Source: Orbilia blumenaviensis
Taxonomy: Eukaryota > Ascomycota > Orbiliomycetes > Orbiliales > Orbiliaceae
Length of the DNA stretch: 64,000 bases
Direction: 5' to 3'
Assembly: GCA_036872755.1 (NCBI GenBank)
Contig: JAVHNS010000004.1
Span: 1,302,001 to 1,366,000, forward strand
This document shows positions 1 through 12,638 of the stretch, piece after piece (the first letter of the stretch is position 1; each line of letters starts with the position of its first letter). The notes beneath the pieces were generated by a model. That model saw only the letters and a program-made list of their open reading frames with translations, had not been told where the DNA came from and searched no databases. The position numbers were made by a program, and so were the translations under genes.

Positions 1-37
1 GTATCTACCAGTATAGATACATACGTACAAGCCCATA

Positions 38-1226
38 TTAATTGAACTTCAATAGCCAAACATCTCCAAGTCTTTCATTATCCTCTCCAAGTCCACCATG
101 AAGAATCACCCCATCCTTCCCCTCAACCTCGACGACATCAGCGTCGAACCATCCTCTTGGAGCTGGTCCAACTGTTTCCCACTCAACCTTCTGCCAAGAT
201 TTCTCTTCAATATCAAATATCCAAGCATCATCCCACATTCTTCCCGCTCCAGCATGTCCTAATGGTGAGGGCCTACCTTCACCGAACATCGTGAGCAGGT
301 ACTGTCTACCTTCGATCCGGACTGTCAACAGTGTTCCAACGCTTCGCGGGCCCGGGCCTTCTATTCCATCTGGTTTGAAAACCACCCGTTCCCAATCATG
401 GGTACGAGGTGTATATACATCGACGATACCACCAATTTCTTCGGTCCCGGAGTATCCATTCATCCGCGCGACGTTTATAGTCCTGGATTGAAGATCTTCA
501 AAGCAGCATATCGAGGTCCCACCTCGTGAGACCCCAGGTGCATCAGGAAGCTTTGTCCAGATATTTCCCTTGGGGTTATAGCTCCAAAAGTCAGATAACC
601 GCCCGGACTCCGGACACCCAGCGTGGATGTATATCAGCCCGTCCGCCGCGCTTGCTGTGGCTGCGTGGTAGCTACGTCCAAGCGGAAATGGAGTAGTGGG
701 GTCGTTTGGGAGGAGAAATTCCCAGCCTGATGATGGATTGTATTTCCAGACACCGCCATTCTCTTCGAGTGGTGTCATTGCTAGCCCCCCGCGGCCGCTG
801 AAAAGATAAAGCGTCCCATCAAGAACTGCGACCGTGCTGCCAACGCGCGGGATGGGAGAAGGTGAGGCATTGGGGAGTGTAGATGCCGTCGCTTTAATTC
901 GTTTATATGTATATTAGTATCATTTTCCCCCATAAATAGATATAGATATAGAAGTATAATGAGAAAATAGGTAATTTGTAAAGGCAAGCTCCCCGATTTC
1001 TACACCCGTATGACCGTCGAGCAAAGAATAAGAAAAAAGTTACGGGCTACACACCAGTACTGCCATCAAGGCTTATAAGGTCGAGAGCGCTGTCGACGGG
1101 AACTCTGGCTGTAACCTCACCACCGTAGATGTAGACCTGCTGGCCAACAACAGCAAGGCTCTGCGAAGACCTTTTGAGGCGGTCCGATTCGGCGAGCTTG
1201 CTCCAAGTACCTTTGACCGGCGCCAT
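38..1226 (-). CDS. Kelch-repeat protein
   Basis: Two exons, 1055..1226 and 38..891, with an intron of 163 nt (donor GTGTGT, acceptor AAAG), give 341 residues in one continuous frame. I start at the Met of MAPVKGTW; an in-frame Met 18 codons upstream also exists. The sequence shows repeated kelch-blade signatures: a hydrophobic strand followed by Gly-Gly or Ser-Gly (QQVYIYGGE, GTLYLFSGRGG, DGVILHGG) and spaced aromatic residues (VWKYNP, FWSYNPKGNIW, DAWIFDIEEKSW, DVWLLKF). This predicts a beta-propeller of five or six blades, probably cytosolic because no signal peptide or membrane segment is seen. Fungal proteins of this form are often annotated as kelch-domain or nitrile-specifier-like proteins, but that substrate role cannot be read from the sequence. 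A TATA-like element lies about 160 nt upstream. Confidence 0.85.
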
Positions 1227-1381
1227 TCTAGAATAGAAAGGCCTTTGATGTGTATACTGAAAAAAAGAAGGAAGAGCCAAAAAATTTAAGGTCGAAAACT
1301 GAAATTGTAGGCTACCACTGAGGACTTTGGACTGGTGTGAAAGTTGACGTCAGTCTGAAAACATGGCCAGGTACACCGGCG

Positions 1382-1389
1382 TTTATATA
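1382..1389 (-). promoter_or_regulatory. TATA-like element of the kelch gene
   Basis: The minus strand reads TATATAAA about 155-165 nt upstream of the kelch start codon, a plausible core-promoter distance for a filamentous fungus. Confidence 0.35.
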
Positions 1390-4300
1390 CAGGCACCCTC
1401 AACCCTCCCGCTTCAATAGCTTACTCAATGACATCTAGCGTGCCGCTTAAGACAAGATTATCTATCGCAGCATTTCGGAACCCTAAATGGCTCAGAATGT
1501 CCTGGAACTCCGCTCTCCGGATGGCCTTTCTGCAGGTTCAAACTCAATTTGTGGTGGGGGATATATCGATATCAGGCCATAGGTGTAGGACGACAATGTT
1601 CGTCGACAGAACTGGTTTAACTTGGCCCCACTTCTGGTGCAGAGGGTGGCAGGGATGGATACCAACTTTCTCGCCGAAAGTCCGAAGTGCGCCCGACGAG
1701 ATTCGCATGCCGTTTGCCACTTCAATTCTCTACCCGTGTCGTGTCTCTCAGGGCATCTGATCTGTGACTTGACACGTAGTGTTTCCAGTGGTGTTATATA
1801 AGTATAGATACTTAAATTCTTGAGTAGGTAGGATGGGTTTACGTGAGGTCAGCTCCAGGCTGACACAGCGCTGAAAAGAACATCCAACAGAGACCAACTC
1901 AAAAAAAATACAACAGTCACGTCGCTGTTGAGCCCCGACAAACAGAGCCTCTATAGCTCTAGGGATGCAACATTGATACCCCTTCTCCCGGCGCTTTTCA
2001 TTAAACAGTACTGTACTAGTCATTATAATTATTTTCAAAGCAAAATATTTTGGGAAAGTTGTTGATAATTGTAGAAAGTTATGACGATATTCTTTGAACC
2101 CCGCACGCGAACAACGTATGACTAGGCGAGAAAGATAAGGGTATAAGAGGGCGAAATTCACCCTCTTAGGCCTGGACTTCAAACGGGCCAGGTAAACCAA
2201 TCGAAACAGAGTTATTCAGCCACAAGGTTAGAGAGCCGTCCTATATTATCCGCTACTGTGCTGTGATATGCATAATAATGTGTAGGCTAGTGAAAAATGT
2301 CGGCAGGCTGAGCAGCTAGCCGGTTTGAAACTTACACTTAAAAGCCGTGAATTTCACCCTCTCACCTTCTAGTTTTGTCGCTTGCTTGATACTACGTATG
2401 TTATTTACCAAATTTCCAAAAGTATATATCCAGGCATTCGTAAGATATTTTGAAACGAATCATGAGCTGCTAGCTGCGCGGTGTGACGGGAAACGAGACC
2501 GTTGATAAGCCACGAATGATGTAAATTCATTTAAAACTAGCTACTATGCATCAACGACCCTAGAATTTGTAATGCTCATACTGAACGAACTGAACGATAA
2601 CCAATATTGATGTTGATCCCGGAAAATTGCAATAGCAGGCCGCAAGTTCGGCATACATATGTATAACCAAGCCTCAAAGTGCACTAGTTGAGCTGTGCAC
2701 GCATGTATAAGGATTTAATAGGGAATAGTTGGGAATATACTCGTTACCGACTGGCGTCTGAGATCGAGACTAGAAAATAACGATATTATGCTGGCAACCA
2801 GACTAACTACCCCGAAATTCTTTCTTGTTCGAATTTAACAGCAATAATAGACCTATAGACCGACATCGGCTGCCTGCTGAAACTTAAGAACATCAAGCAT
2901 CAATAATCCATACATACCTAGGTATTTAGAGGAACAAAAACTGTATGAGCTATGAGCTTCCTAGTTAGTCCTCTGGCCCACCAGCCACTCCGACCGAACT
3001 AATAAATCAGTTTAGACTATAATTCACGCTCAACTACCACGTCCCGAGTTAGAAATTAGAGGTATCCCGACGTAATACTAGCAGACTACCATAGTAATTT
3101 CCTACACATTTAACGTACTCAGTTTCTTCTTTTTGTTCTTCTTCTTCTTTTTCTTTTTCTTTCCCCTTTCTTCTCTCAAGATATATGCGTGTGTTTGGCA
3201 TTTTCCCCGAATTTGTGAAACCATCTGCAACCAGTTTCAGATTCACACATTTACCAGGAAGGCTCGGTGTTGCAGTGTTGCACGTTGCATTTTAGAAGAT
3301 CCACCCGAGCCATAACTTGTCCCATAGGTCCAAGCCACTCTTGAATCCCTCGCTGTCCAACGCCACATGCTGATGATCCCCACATTGCATTGCCATGTTT
3401 TGTCGACGAGGAATCCCTTGTTGAGGCATGTGAAATAGATATTAAGGTCCGAAGTGCGCTCAGTTATACAAGGAATTATAAAATATACAAAGCCAAGTCT
3501 GGCTAGTAATTAATGTAACTAACTCAGCTTATAATCATCATTCAACTGAGGTATTCGTGCGGTGGATAGAATTTCGAAGCACTTCATGACCACGGTAGCC
3601 CTGATTTTGGGACTGGACGCGTGCTAGCTTATGAACAGCCATAAAGGCGTCTATGTACTACTTGTCATATGCATGCAGAGGAGAAACGGGTAGGCGTCAA
3701 TGCTCAACTCGGAGCCAAACGAGGAAAGTCTCAATTCATTGTATTTTCGGGGTCGATTTAGATGCCACGACCTAATCGAGATGTAAGTTCTGCTAAGCCT
3801 AAACATGGGCATCGGTTAGTCATGGCCGTCTAGATACTTTAATGATCGATGTGTCTATGAATTCACTTCATCATCACCGGATTTGAATGAATCGGAGACA
3901 CGTCGTGATGTCACGAAATCGGTAGATAGTGTCCAGGATTTCGGAAATGGGATAAGCTCTGCGGCGCCAGGCTGAATGGGGTAAGAGAACGGATTAAGTC
4001 CGAATGCCGATATGCAAAACGCCACCACTTCTGTCTGATATAAGCTTAGGGGGGGATTGATTCGAATCGAGTTTAGTAAGGTTCGCCGTTTTGACACTGC
4101 AGTGATCCAGTCGACGTCACGAACATAGCTAAAATAGGGACTCGTGAATTCAGTTTTGGCAAGTAAATATGATCGGAAAGTCAGCCACAGGCTCGGGGGG
4201 ATTTATAATATACCGCTCCACTAAGCGACCTGATTCAAAGGAAATTACCACCAGACCAAGTAAGTCAGCCAACTTAATTAATAAGGCGAGCTCAAGTGCT

Positions 4301-4680
4301 TGATAAAGGATACCTACAGTGCTAGTGCTGGGCGGCATCCGAAGGTTCCGGCGCCGACAGCGAGAATCCCTCATTAACATTCCCCGATTTCGACGTGCAT
4401 AAGCCAGCGCTCCCTTACCTGGGTACTTTGGCGGTACTGTAGTTGGATTGATCGAACGGGCCCACAATCAGCCAGAGAGCCTGGGCCCTTGCTGGCCGTG
4501 GAGTCGTTAATTGTGCATGTCCGTCCCAGTCGATTCGATTAATTCCCTGCTTACTGGCTGCGATATTAACGTTAGCATCTTTGACGCATATCATCCTTCC
4601 ACTCCCTTCCACTACAAACCTGTAAATGGACATGTCTGTGTGTACTTGCCGGGCCCGGGCCTCTCTCATGCTCTAGTTCT

Positions 4681-4688
4681 TATAAATA
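4681..4688 (+). promoter_or_regulatory. TATA-like element of the Sec14-like gene
   Basis: TATAAATA lies about 160 nt before the ATG at 4848, followed by C/T-rich sequence typical of fungal transcription start regions. Confidence 0.4.
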
Positions 4689-4847
4689 TATCTTATCCCA
4701 TCCCCAAATCACAAAAAACCTCTCTTCCATTCAATCTTGTCAGGGATTTTGCTGTTCCGCTGAGTCTTGTCCCGGGTTATTAACCGTCCCCAACAAACAG
4801 TCGCAAAAGTACTCTGAACAAGCAGAAGAGGAGGCTCATATTTCACC

Positions 4848-6590
4848 ATGGCAAACACCACGCCCGCCCAAGAAGAAAACAGCCACCAAACTCTGACGAA
4901 AACCGTCTCCGCGTCCAGCAATGCCTCTCATAAACGAGCTAAATCCTTCCGGCAGGAGACTGCGAAGGAGTTTCAGGCTCGCGAAAAGCATCCTCTCGCC
5001 GGTCACTTTGGCCATCTAACGTCGGATCAGGAAAACGCTGCCCACGAGTTTCGCAGAGTGCTGTGCGAGAAGGGCCTCTATACACCAGCAAGTGAGAAGG
5101 GTCAAGCAAGCCACGATGATACTACGTTGCTGTACGTGCTCTTAATGCCCTTTTCTATTCGTTGACAGGTCGACGGATAGTGGCGGGCTTTATCGATAGA
5201 TCCAAGGAAAAAACGGTTGTCGAAGCTAACCCTGGTCCGCTCGTCACGGGGTACCCGATTGATATAGGAGATTTCTACGGGCGCGAAAGTTCGATGTACC
5301 TTCTGCCGTCGTTCAGTTTTCGGATACCGAGGTTTGGAGGCAAGAGACAAAGATCGAGCAGCTATATGATACCATAGATGTGAATGAGTATGAGCAGGCG
5401 AGGTCGGTGGTGAGTAGCATGAGCATCCCCACATTGGATCTGTCGCCACCACGGCGTTCATCAACACTACTGACGCCTGTAACTACGACATCATAGTATC
5501 CACAATGGACTGGACGTCGCGACCGGCGCGGAATCCCCGTGTACCTCTTCAAAGTCGGCCATCTTAACGACAAGACTATGAATGCCTATGCTAAATCTAC
5601 GGCTCACAAAAGTTCAACCGCCCAGGTGGCGGGAAGCTCGAAAACACCCGACCGTATGCTTCGTCTCTTCGCTCTCTATGAGTCCATGACCCACTTTATC
5701 CTACCTATGTGCAGCGTTCTACCAAGGGAGCACCCAGAAACACCGGTAGACTCCACGAACAACATCGTGGATATTTCGGGAGTTGGTCTGAAGACATTCT
5801 GGAATCTGAAAAACCACATGCAAGACGCCAGCACGCTTGCTACGGCCCATTACCCCGAAACATTGGATAGAATCTTCGTACGTTTAGACTAATCTATTAG
5901 GAATGCTATGAATGGGAACAAATCAAGCTAATTAGCCTCTTCTTTTTGGATAGATTATCGGAGCTCCAAGCTTCTTCCCAACCGTAATGCCTCCTATATG
6001 TTTACATTTCGCGCAAAATAAACACGGACTAACATTCATTACAGGTCTGGGGCTGGATTAAACGCTGGTTCGACCCCGTTACGGTATCCAAGATCTTCAT
6101 TCTTTCGGCAAACGAAGTCCTACCTACCCTCGAGAAGTATATCGAAAAGAAGAACATCCCGAAGAAGTACGGCGGTGAGCTCGACTTCGATTTTGGAAGT
6201 ATGCCAAATCTCGATGATGATGCAAAGCAACTTTTATCCGACCTACAACACACTACCGAGACCGGATGGGCACTTGGGCCGATTAGATGGGTTGGAGGCG
6301 ACGGGCCGGGCGCAAGGCTCGTGGCTGTTGGGTCAGAGAACGGCCACAAGAGGAGCAGGGTGCTTGCTATCCCGGATAATCTGCCTGTTAGCCATGTTAT
6401 CAATGGAGAGACTGGCGTTACACCTCATAACCTTTCTGATACGCCTGGTACCCTAGGCGCAGACCTCACTGCTGTTAAGAAGGCAAAGGCTGCGAGCGGG
6501 AGGTCGATCGAAACAAACGGCGAGAAGAGTAATGGCGCACTCCCAGAGACCACCGTTAACGGGCAAATGGAAGCTCTGGCGATCAGCTAG
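4848..6590 (+). CDS. Sec14-like CRAL-TRIO phosphatidylinositol transfer protein
   Basis: Five exons are supported: 4848..5131, 5268..5409, 5497..5877, a 30-nt mini-exon 5954..5983, and 6045..6590. Together they give 460 residues with all phases consistent. After a low-complexity Ser/Thr/Lys N terminus, the CRAL-TRIO N-terminal helical region ends in TLLRFLRARKFDV (about residues 93-105), the classic Sec14 signature. The lipid-binding lobe follows with YPQWTGRRDRRGIPVY, DISGVGL, HYPETLDRIFIIGAP (completed by the mini-exon) and the KKYGGELDF core near residue 322. The C-terminal roughly 110 residues are a variable extension. Family members exchange phosphatidylinositol and phosphatidylcholine between membranes or present phosphatidylinositol to kinases, and are cytosolic or membrane-peripheral. 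The specific paralogue cannot be assigned. Confidence 0.92.
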
Positions 6591-8590
6591 ATGACGGGTC
6601 CCGAAAGTTGCAAGGAACGGATCAGAGGCGTTTTTTTAGGGGTGTTTGTGGTGCTTGATTTTATTGTCGGGCTAAGTAACAATGATTGCCCTTCTGCTTT
6701 CGTTAAGAGTGAGAAGACATGGCCTTCAATTCCGGTCGCTTTGAATACCCACCCTCCTCTCTTTATCTCATATCTTCTTTGTTTGATTTGGACGCAGTAC
6801 GTACATATTGCGACGAGATTTTGAAGGACATTTTGCAGAATAGAGTTCGTCATGTTTTTGGTAGCTATTGATAGCACTTGAGGCATTGAGTGTCAGATCC
6901 GGAGAGTTTTCCATTGTATAGTAACAAACCTCAGTCTTCATACCATCGTCTTTCAGTTTTATGCGGTTTTTAGGGCTCGTGGGTTTGGAGGACGCCTCTC
7001 GCGTGTCCCGGTTAAATACAGTAGCAGGTTTGATTAATGCTGTACCTGCAGCCAGGCATCTGAAACGTGAAAGCAAACACCTCAACGGCTTCTGGAATGT
7101 CAGAGCTTCTGGAGCTATATATAGCAAATGAGTCCAGGCCTCGCAAACTGCCCCATGAAAAGCAACCATCCTCTCAAGAGCTCGTAGAAATCCGCAGGAA
7201 GGGTTGATACCAACATACCAAGGGGCGGGAGTACCTACAGCCGATGTTAACTATAGTACTAAGATCCGTGAGCAAGAGGGTCTGGTTACTTTTTCTACAA
7301 GGAAGGGGCATACCCATCGTATTCTCTGACACCGGATATTTCTCTCGCTAAATTCACAAATGTCGGATTTGTTCGAGACGAGATAGCTGAGCGAAATACA
7401 AGGCGTCACATAGCAGTGCCATTCGGTCGGATCTAGCTACGATGTCCTTAACCCAAGCTGGTCCCCAAAGGTTTCCAATCAAAGCTTCGACCGCATGGTA
7501 TAGGCATCGGTTAATCTTACCAGCTGGATTAATATTGTTACACGGCGAACTGTGGATCCATCCGCTACCTGAAACTCGGGCCCTCCAAACCCAATGCAGT
7601 TGGATTTTGGTTCATGGGACCCGCTTCCAAACGAATATAACATCCGAAATATGAGCTTGGGAAGCTTGTGTATACAGACTGCGGCCAGCAGCACGTCGTT
7701 CGCCGAATTTCCCAATTCCTATAAGAATTAAACAGAATTACCCGTCCGTACACGTGTGATATTAGTACTAATACCACAATAGAAAGCCATTAAATGAAAC
7801 ATTGAAACGTTTAATTGAACCCCGTGAATCTAAAAAAAGTTCGTCCCGAGAAATCTAATATCGATATCGATCTTGCGAGGAAACTGATCTTTGTGAAGCC
7901 GACCCTTTGGATATGATTTATTCAAGGAAGGAGAGGATATCCTAGCAAGTCAACTAGATAGCTACTCATTCACCGATCTAGCCCTAGATTGGCCTCAAGA
8001 TTATTAACCATGCATGTAAGCTTAAAACAGAATGGATAAATCAGTTTTCCAACTCAACTTAAGGTTCATCGGGCCCGAAGAGACTCCAAAAATACCAACT
8101 TCACTTGATCATGATGGCACGGATACTCACAATATTCGAAATATTCAAAATATGGTGGCGAATATGCACATCGTGAGCCGTTTGCACAGGGACCCTATGT
8201 GCATACCGTTGGTTACACTCGCTTTCGCCAGCACCCCCCACTGATCCCATATGCACATCTAATCCGGCCAGCCAGACATCTTTTCCGTGGTGAGCACCTT
8301 GACAATTGTCCGCTGACCAAGACGGATATCGGATTGGTTATTGTACGGAGACACCGGCGCGCCATCTATCGCAATGGGGATAGTATATCATCAAAAAACA
8401 TAAATACGACCAAGCCATCCTACTCAGTTCCAATTCATCCTGCTCCTCATCAGCAGATATACATTCCTTCAACATATATTCGGTTCTCCATTCCAATTAA
8501 GAAATATTCCTTTCTACGATTGCGATATAGCAATCAGTCCCTCTACATCCAGATAAATAATCCACTTTAATTCTTCCACCAAATCTCACG
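6591..8590. other. Intergenic, no supported gene
   Basis: The 3' flank of the Sec14-like gene is followed by AT-rich sequence. The open frames here have no domain, no splice-connected partner and no coding-like composition. The last 150 nt before 8591 are C/T-rich and may be the leader of the small one-TM gene. Confidence 0.55.
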
Positions 8591-8788
8591 ATGCGCGCTC
8601 TTGACAACAGTGAGCTTGGAGCTCTACTCGCCGTTATTGGAGTTGGGGTTATCGGCTTCCTCATCATGTTCTACAAGTTCGGCTGGTTCCCATTTCGATT
8701 TGTGTCCAGGAAGGACAAGACCATCAATGAAATCACCCGTGAGTTACCTGTTTCGCCTGTTTGCTCCTATAGCTACCTTTCCGTTCAA

Positions 8789-8821
<33 letters not shown>

Positions 8822-8896
8822 CAATTACCAGGCCCTTGGTCGCCACGAATTCAACTAACCATATACTTGTTGATAAATCTAAAGCTGTCTAATTGA
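8591..8896 (+). CDS. Tentative small single-pass membrane protein
   Basis: Exon 1 (8591..8738) encodes about 49 residues: a short polar N terminus, one strong hydrophobic segment (LGALLAVIGVGVIGFLIMFY, about residues 10-29), then a basic stretch (RFVSRKDKT). A good GTGAGT donor follows. The only nearby acceptor is TTACCAG, directly after a run of 28 T, giving exon 2 at 8832..8896 and a 70-residue product. In another phase exon 2 would read ALGRHEFN-stop, which looks more like a protein end, so the exact 3' structure is uncertain. The family is not recognised; the topology fits a small organelle or ER membrane subunit. There is no coding support beyond exon 1 composition. Confidence 0.4.
8794..8821 (+). 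repeat. Poly-T tract (28 T) in an intron
   Basis: An uninterrupted run of 28 T lies about 10 nt before the predicted 3' splice site of the small membrane protein gene, so it would act as an extreme polypyrimidine tract if the intron is real. Confidence 0.9.
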
Positions 8897-9843
8897 TTTT
8901 TCCCTTTACATCGGCGCTACCATATATTCAAACGGGAAAACTTTATATATTCAGCACTTGACCTTACAAGTTTGTGTGACAGCTTGATACACGTCGACCG
9001 ACATTAACGACGTCACTGGCATACTTCAACGAACGTTTAATGTTTCACTTTACCACTGGCTTTCTTTTTTCGTTGAATCAAGGTTTCACCAGGTCTAGAT
9101 AGCAAGCTTATTCCGAAAATTGCTGGTATATTATTCCATTCATCTCGGACGGGTATGGTTCTTCGTGGATATTGATTTTGGATGTACGAGGTTTATTCCT
9201 CCTTTATTGTTTCTATTTCCTTCTCCCTATCAAACTCGTACATACTCCATTTTTATGGCTTTCTTTATATTATTTTCTAAGAAAGGTTCGGTGGTATTAT
9301 CTACGGATTTGACTAATATTTTGATTCTCTACCTTCTTTATACTTGGTGTACTTAAATAGCCATTATGCATAGTGCATGGACATATGGACTTTATGACTA
9401 CATTAACATCAACTTTGTATTGAAAATTTCTACAAAACATTCTTTTGAAAAGACAACATCCGGCATCTGAGGCCTTACAAGCTTGGGAGTTTTAATAACC
9501 TTATCCTAAAGAATTCTGCGGTGTGCAGCCAATACCGGCGATGGGTCGATGGGCGATGTTTGCTTGCCCCCACGTCAGTTGTGGTTATCACAAGTCCTTG
9601 GCTATGGTTTAACATTTGTTGAGTCACACCAGCCCTCTATATAAAGACCGTGCCACCCCTCCTTTGTAGGTAGGGTTTTTCATTTATGGATTACGAAATA
9701 CTGTGGGATGTTGTAAAAGGATTGCTAACATTATGTGGTATCGTACAAGTTCATAAATCATGGATGGAATACAATCTCAAACATCGCCCCTCTCCAGTCT
9801 GAAGTACTTCCTCACCTGACTGACTTCTCTTCCTCTTTCCTTC
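8897..9843. other. Intergenic between convergent genes
   Basis: The AT-rich region between the small membrane gene (+) and the P450 (-) presumably holds both 3' UTRs. No coding sequence is supported. Confidence 0.55.
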
Positions 9844-11591
9844 TTACGAGCTCATGGACCTTCTCTTCAACTGAACAACGGGCCCCTTCTTCGTTCCAAC
9901 AAAGTGGTCATCCATCTCCCAACCACCTTCGATATCTTCACCAACCTTCCGTAGTCTTTCTTCAGCTGGGATCGAAACTTCGAATTCCCAGACCAACCTT
10001 GCCAATGTGATCTTCATTTCCATCAAAGCCAACCCCTTTCCGATACAACCACGTGGTCCGATACTGAAAGGACAGAATGCCTTTCTAGCTTTATCCACGT
10101 CGGATTTTGTGATAGACCCGATGCTTGGGACGGTTTCGCCTTCGATCCATCGCTCTGGGATAAAGTCATCCGGTCGAGGATAAGCATCCGGGAGTCGATG
10201 GACGGAGTAGATGGGAGTACCAACGTCGACACCGGCTGGGATAAACTTTCCGTCGATGGTTAATCCGCCATTCATGACTTCTCGTGGCAACCCACCAGGA
10301 ACAGCGGGAGAAAGTCGCATGGCTTCGTCAATAACTGCTTTTAGGTAAGAACATTCGTTCAACTTAGCGCCGCTGATAATTTCTTCGATGTCGGCGAATG
10401 CAGATCTGATCTCAGCTTCAAGTCGCTTCAGAGCAGTGGGGTGTCTGACGAGCCAGAATATGGCAGCAGCAAGACTAGTAGATGTGGTATCACTCCCAGC
10501 GACCATGAGGACGTTGCTTTCGCTCCAGAGCTCAGGCATGGTGAGTTTCTCACCGGTCTCTGGGTCAGTGGCATTGAGAAGGTAGTAGAAAAAGTCCTTG
10601 CGAGCACCGTGGCCGAGATCTGTACGCTCTTTGGCACGGAGGGTGGCCTGTTGGCGAGATTTCATGATGAAATTCCATCGGTCACGAGTAATTTTTGGAA
10701 TTACGACCTGGTCCAAATGGTGGGAGTCGAGTGGAAGCCATAAACCGCACTGCAGTCGAAAATGTCAGCACCTCGACCGATATTTAGTTCGCAAATAAGA
10801 AGAAAACATACCAAGAAATGTCTTTGAGCAGCCCGGTCTACCAGCTCCGGTAAATGCCTGTTTCCAGTACCTTCCAACAGCTCGAACGATTTTCCGAAGC
10901 AGAGAAATCCAAGAACGTCAAAAGTCAAGTAATTAAACCAGTTTGCCATATTCCTCATCTTGACAACACCCTTTTCGTCACGGGCATCGCCGTCGACATC
11001 TTTCGGCGCGTCAAGCAGCTGCTTCTGGAAAAACCTGATCCGGTCAAGGATCAAGTCCTCCATACCCTTCAACGCGGACTCGCTGAAAGCCTGAGACAAA
11101 ATTCGTCTTTTTCTTCCATGTGCAACTTTGTCAATTCCGCTGTGGGTGTTGGGGTTCGACTTTATGGCAGGGAAAGCCGTGTAGAACCGAGCCTTGCGGA
11201 TTTGCTTGGAATACCCATAGATTTCGTGGAGAGCTGTTGAAGAATTGATGGATATGTAGGACGGTGTGATACGGACATGGGTTCCATATTGCTCGTGGAG
11301 CGAGTGGACCCACAAGTGACGTTTCCCAGTCATACCATAGTACAAGGAGACTAGAGGCGTGATGCGGCACAATATGGGCCCAGGAATGTGACGAGCTGGA
11401 TGCAGGAAAAGATTATAGAAACAAAGCGCAAACAGCTAACGATTGTTTCATTGTTAGCAATGAAGTCCCCTTCAATTCGCAACTCTACGGCCCCACGGAG
11501 TTCAAGGCTTTTTAGGTCTTACGTAGAAGAAGAAACTCCCCAGCACCGCCGCTACAATGTAGAGTGGGCTGGATAGGATGATTGCGAGCAT
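9844..11591 (-). CDS. Cytochrome P450 monooxygenase
   Basis: Three exons, 11523..11591, 10812..11435 and 9844..10749, give 532 residues. The first exon supplies Met and half of an N-terminal membrane anchor that continues into exon 2 (about residues 3-35), followed by the proline-rich hinge HIPGP. Diagnostic P450 motifs are all present: I-helix AGSDTTS (about 315-321), K-helix ExxR as EAMR (373-376), PERW (429-432) and the haem loop FSIGPRGCIG with the axial Cys near residue 466. This predicts an ER-anchored, haem-thiolate monooxygenase needing a P450 reductase. The general look is that of fungal CYPs annotated as benzoate 4-monooxygenase or isotrichodermin hydroxylase-like, but substrate and CYP family cannot be set from sequence alone. 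No other biosynthetic gene is adjacent, so a secondary-metabolite cluster is not supported. Confidence 0.93.
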
Positions 11592-12638
11592 GACGGATAG
11601 TTCTACAGCTACGACAGGATACCACTCAAATGGCGTCAAGTAGTATGCATCGAGATAGTAACAGGCGATACAAAGGAAAAGAAAGGAAAAGGAGGAAGAA
11701 AGGAGGAAGAAGAAACCCGTTGAGGAGGGTTGGGTTTATATGTCTTTCAAGTCCTCCCCCAAAAGCGGCCTACCCCAGACTTCAATTGAATTCAATCTGA
11801 TTCGATGACCAAGAAATACGGTAACTTTTTTTTTTTTCTGGTAAGGCTTAAGTAGCTTTCGGGTCTCAAGAATGCAACGGCTGACGGCTGTGGAGCTCTT
11901 GTGTGAGCTAAAAACCAATGTTACGATGTTTTACACTGTTATACATTCCGGCAAAGGCATGGTCCTTTTTTTTTTCTTAATCGTCATGCGAAGTTGTCTC
12001 GGGTAAGCTGCATTGTGATGTGATGAGATGCTCGCTTTGCTTCGGCTTAAGAGAGTTCAGAAATCGACCACGTGAGGTCCCCGCCAAAAGTTCTAAGCTT
12101 TTGGCCTAGGATTGCTGATGGTTACCTGGTTATCTTTGCCCAATTACGGCCACTGGTTTTCAAAGCACTCCACAGCTTTTTGTACGAGGGGGCATTTTTG
12201 ATTTCCGAGTTTTTGCGGGTGCTATTTCCATTAGGACAACATTAGGCACGGGCACATTCCGAGTGTACTCTGTTGGATATCGAATTTCAACACAAGTATT
12301 GGTCTGGTCGGGAGCACATAACAGGATCCAAGGATCATGCAGACTAATTTAACTAATTCTGGGCGACGAACAAATGGAAGTCAATGATTTCGAATTAACG
12401 ACTAGTAATACAAGTTATAGAAAGTTAAATAAAGGAATGCGGAGATGATTGGACAAAAAGGAAAATAAATTGTATCGTACAGTGATTAAAAAAAAAAAAA
12501 AAGTTAATTAAAGGAAAGAAGGGAGACAGAAAAACAGGAAGAGAAAAAGGAAGTAATGGGCAAGCAGGCTCCGTCAACTGTCGTTGGAGTTAGTTAGGTT
12601 TAGAGCTACGCGTCTACGGAACATCCCGGCATTAAAAA
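11592..12638. other. Intergenic between P450 and zinc-finger-like gene
   Basis: This contains the P450 promoter with purine-rich GAAAAG/GGAGGA tracts (11.67-11.72 kb), the TATA-like site and A/T homopolymers (for example 15 A at about 12487). No coding sequence is supported. Confidence 0.55.
11735..11740 (-). promoter_or_regulatory. TATA-like element of the P450 gene
   Basis: The minus strand reads ATATAAACCC here, about 145 nt upstream of the P450 start codon. Confidence 0.35.

Larger units (their letters stand above)
1227..4847. other. Intergenic, AT-rich, no supported gene
   Basis: This 3.6 kb stretch holds only short open frames of up to 150 codons with no recognisable domain, signal peptide or splice-connected coding sequence. 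The upstream region of the kelch gene is at the left end. The right end (about 4.5-4.85 kb) is C/T-rich and belongs to the Sec14-like gene promoter and leader. Confidence 0.6.

Noticed and set aside
1428..2200. Frames of 110 and 150 codons in the first spacer
   Set aside because: Overlapping frames on both strands with no conserved motif and no splice-consistent extension.
8032..8570. Two overlapping plus-strand frames before the small membrane gene
   Set aside because: Composition looks like leader and intergenic DNA and the frames do not connect by splicing.
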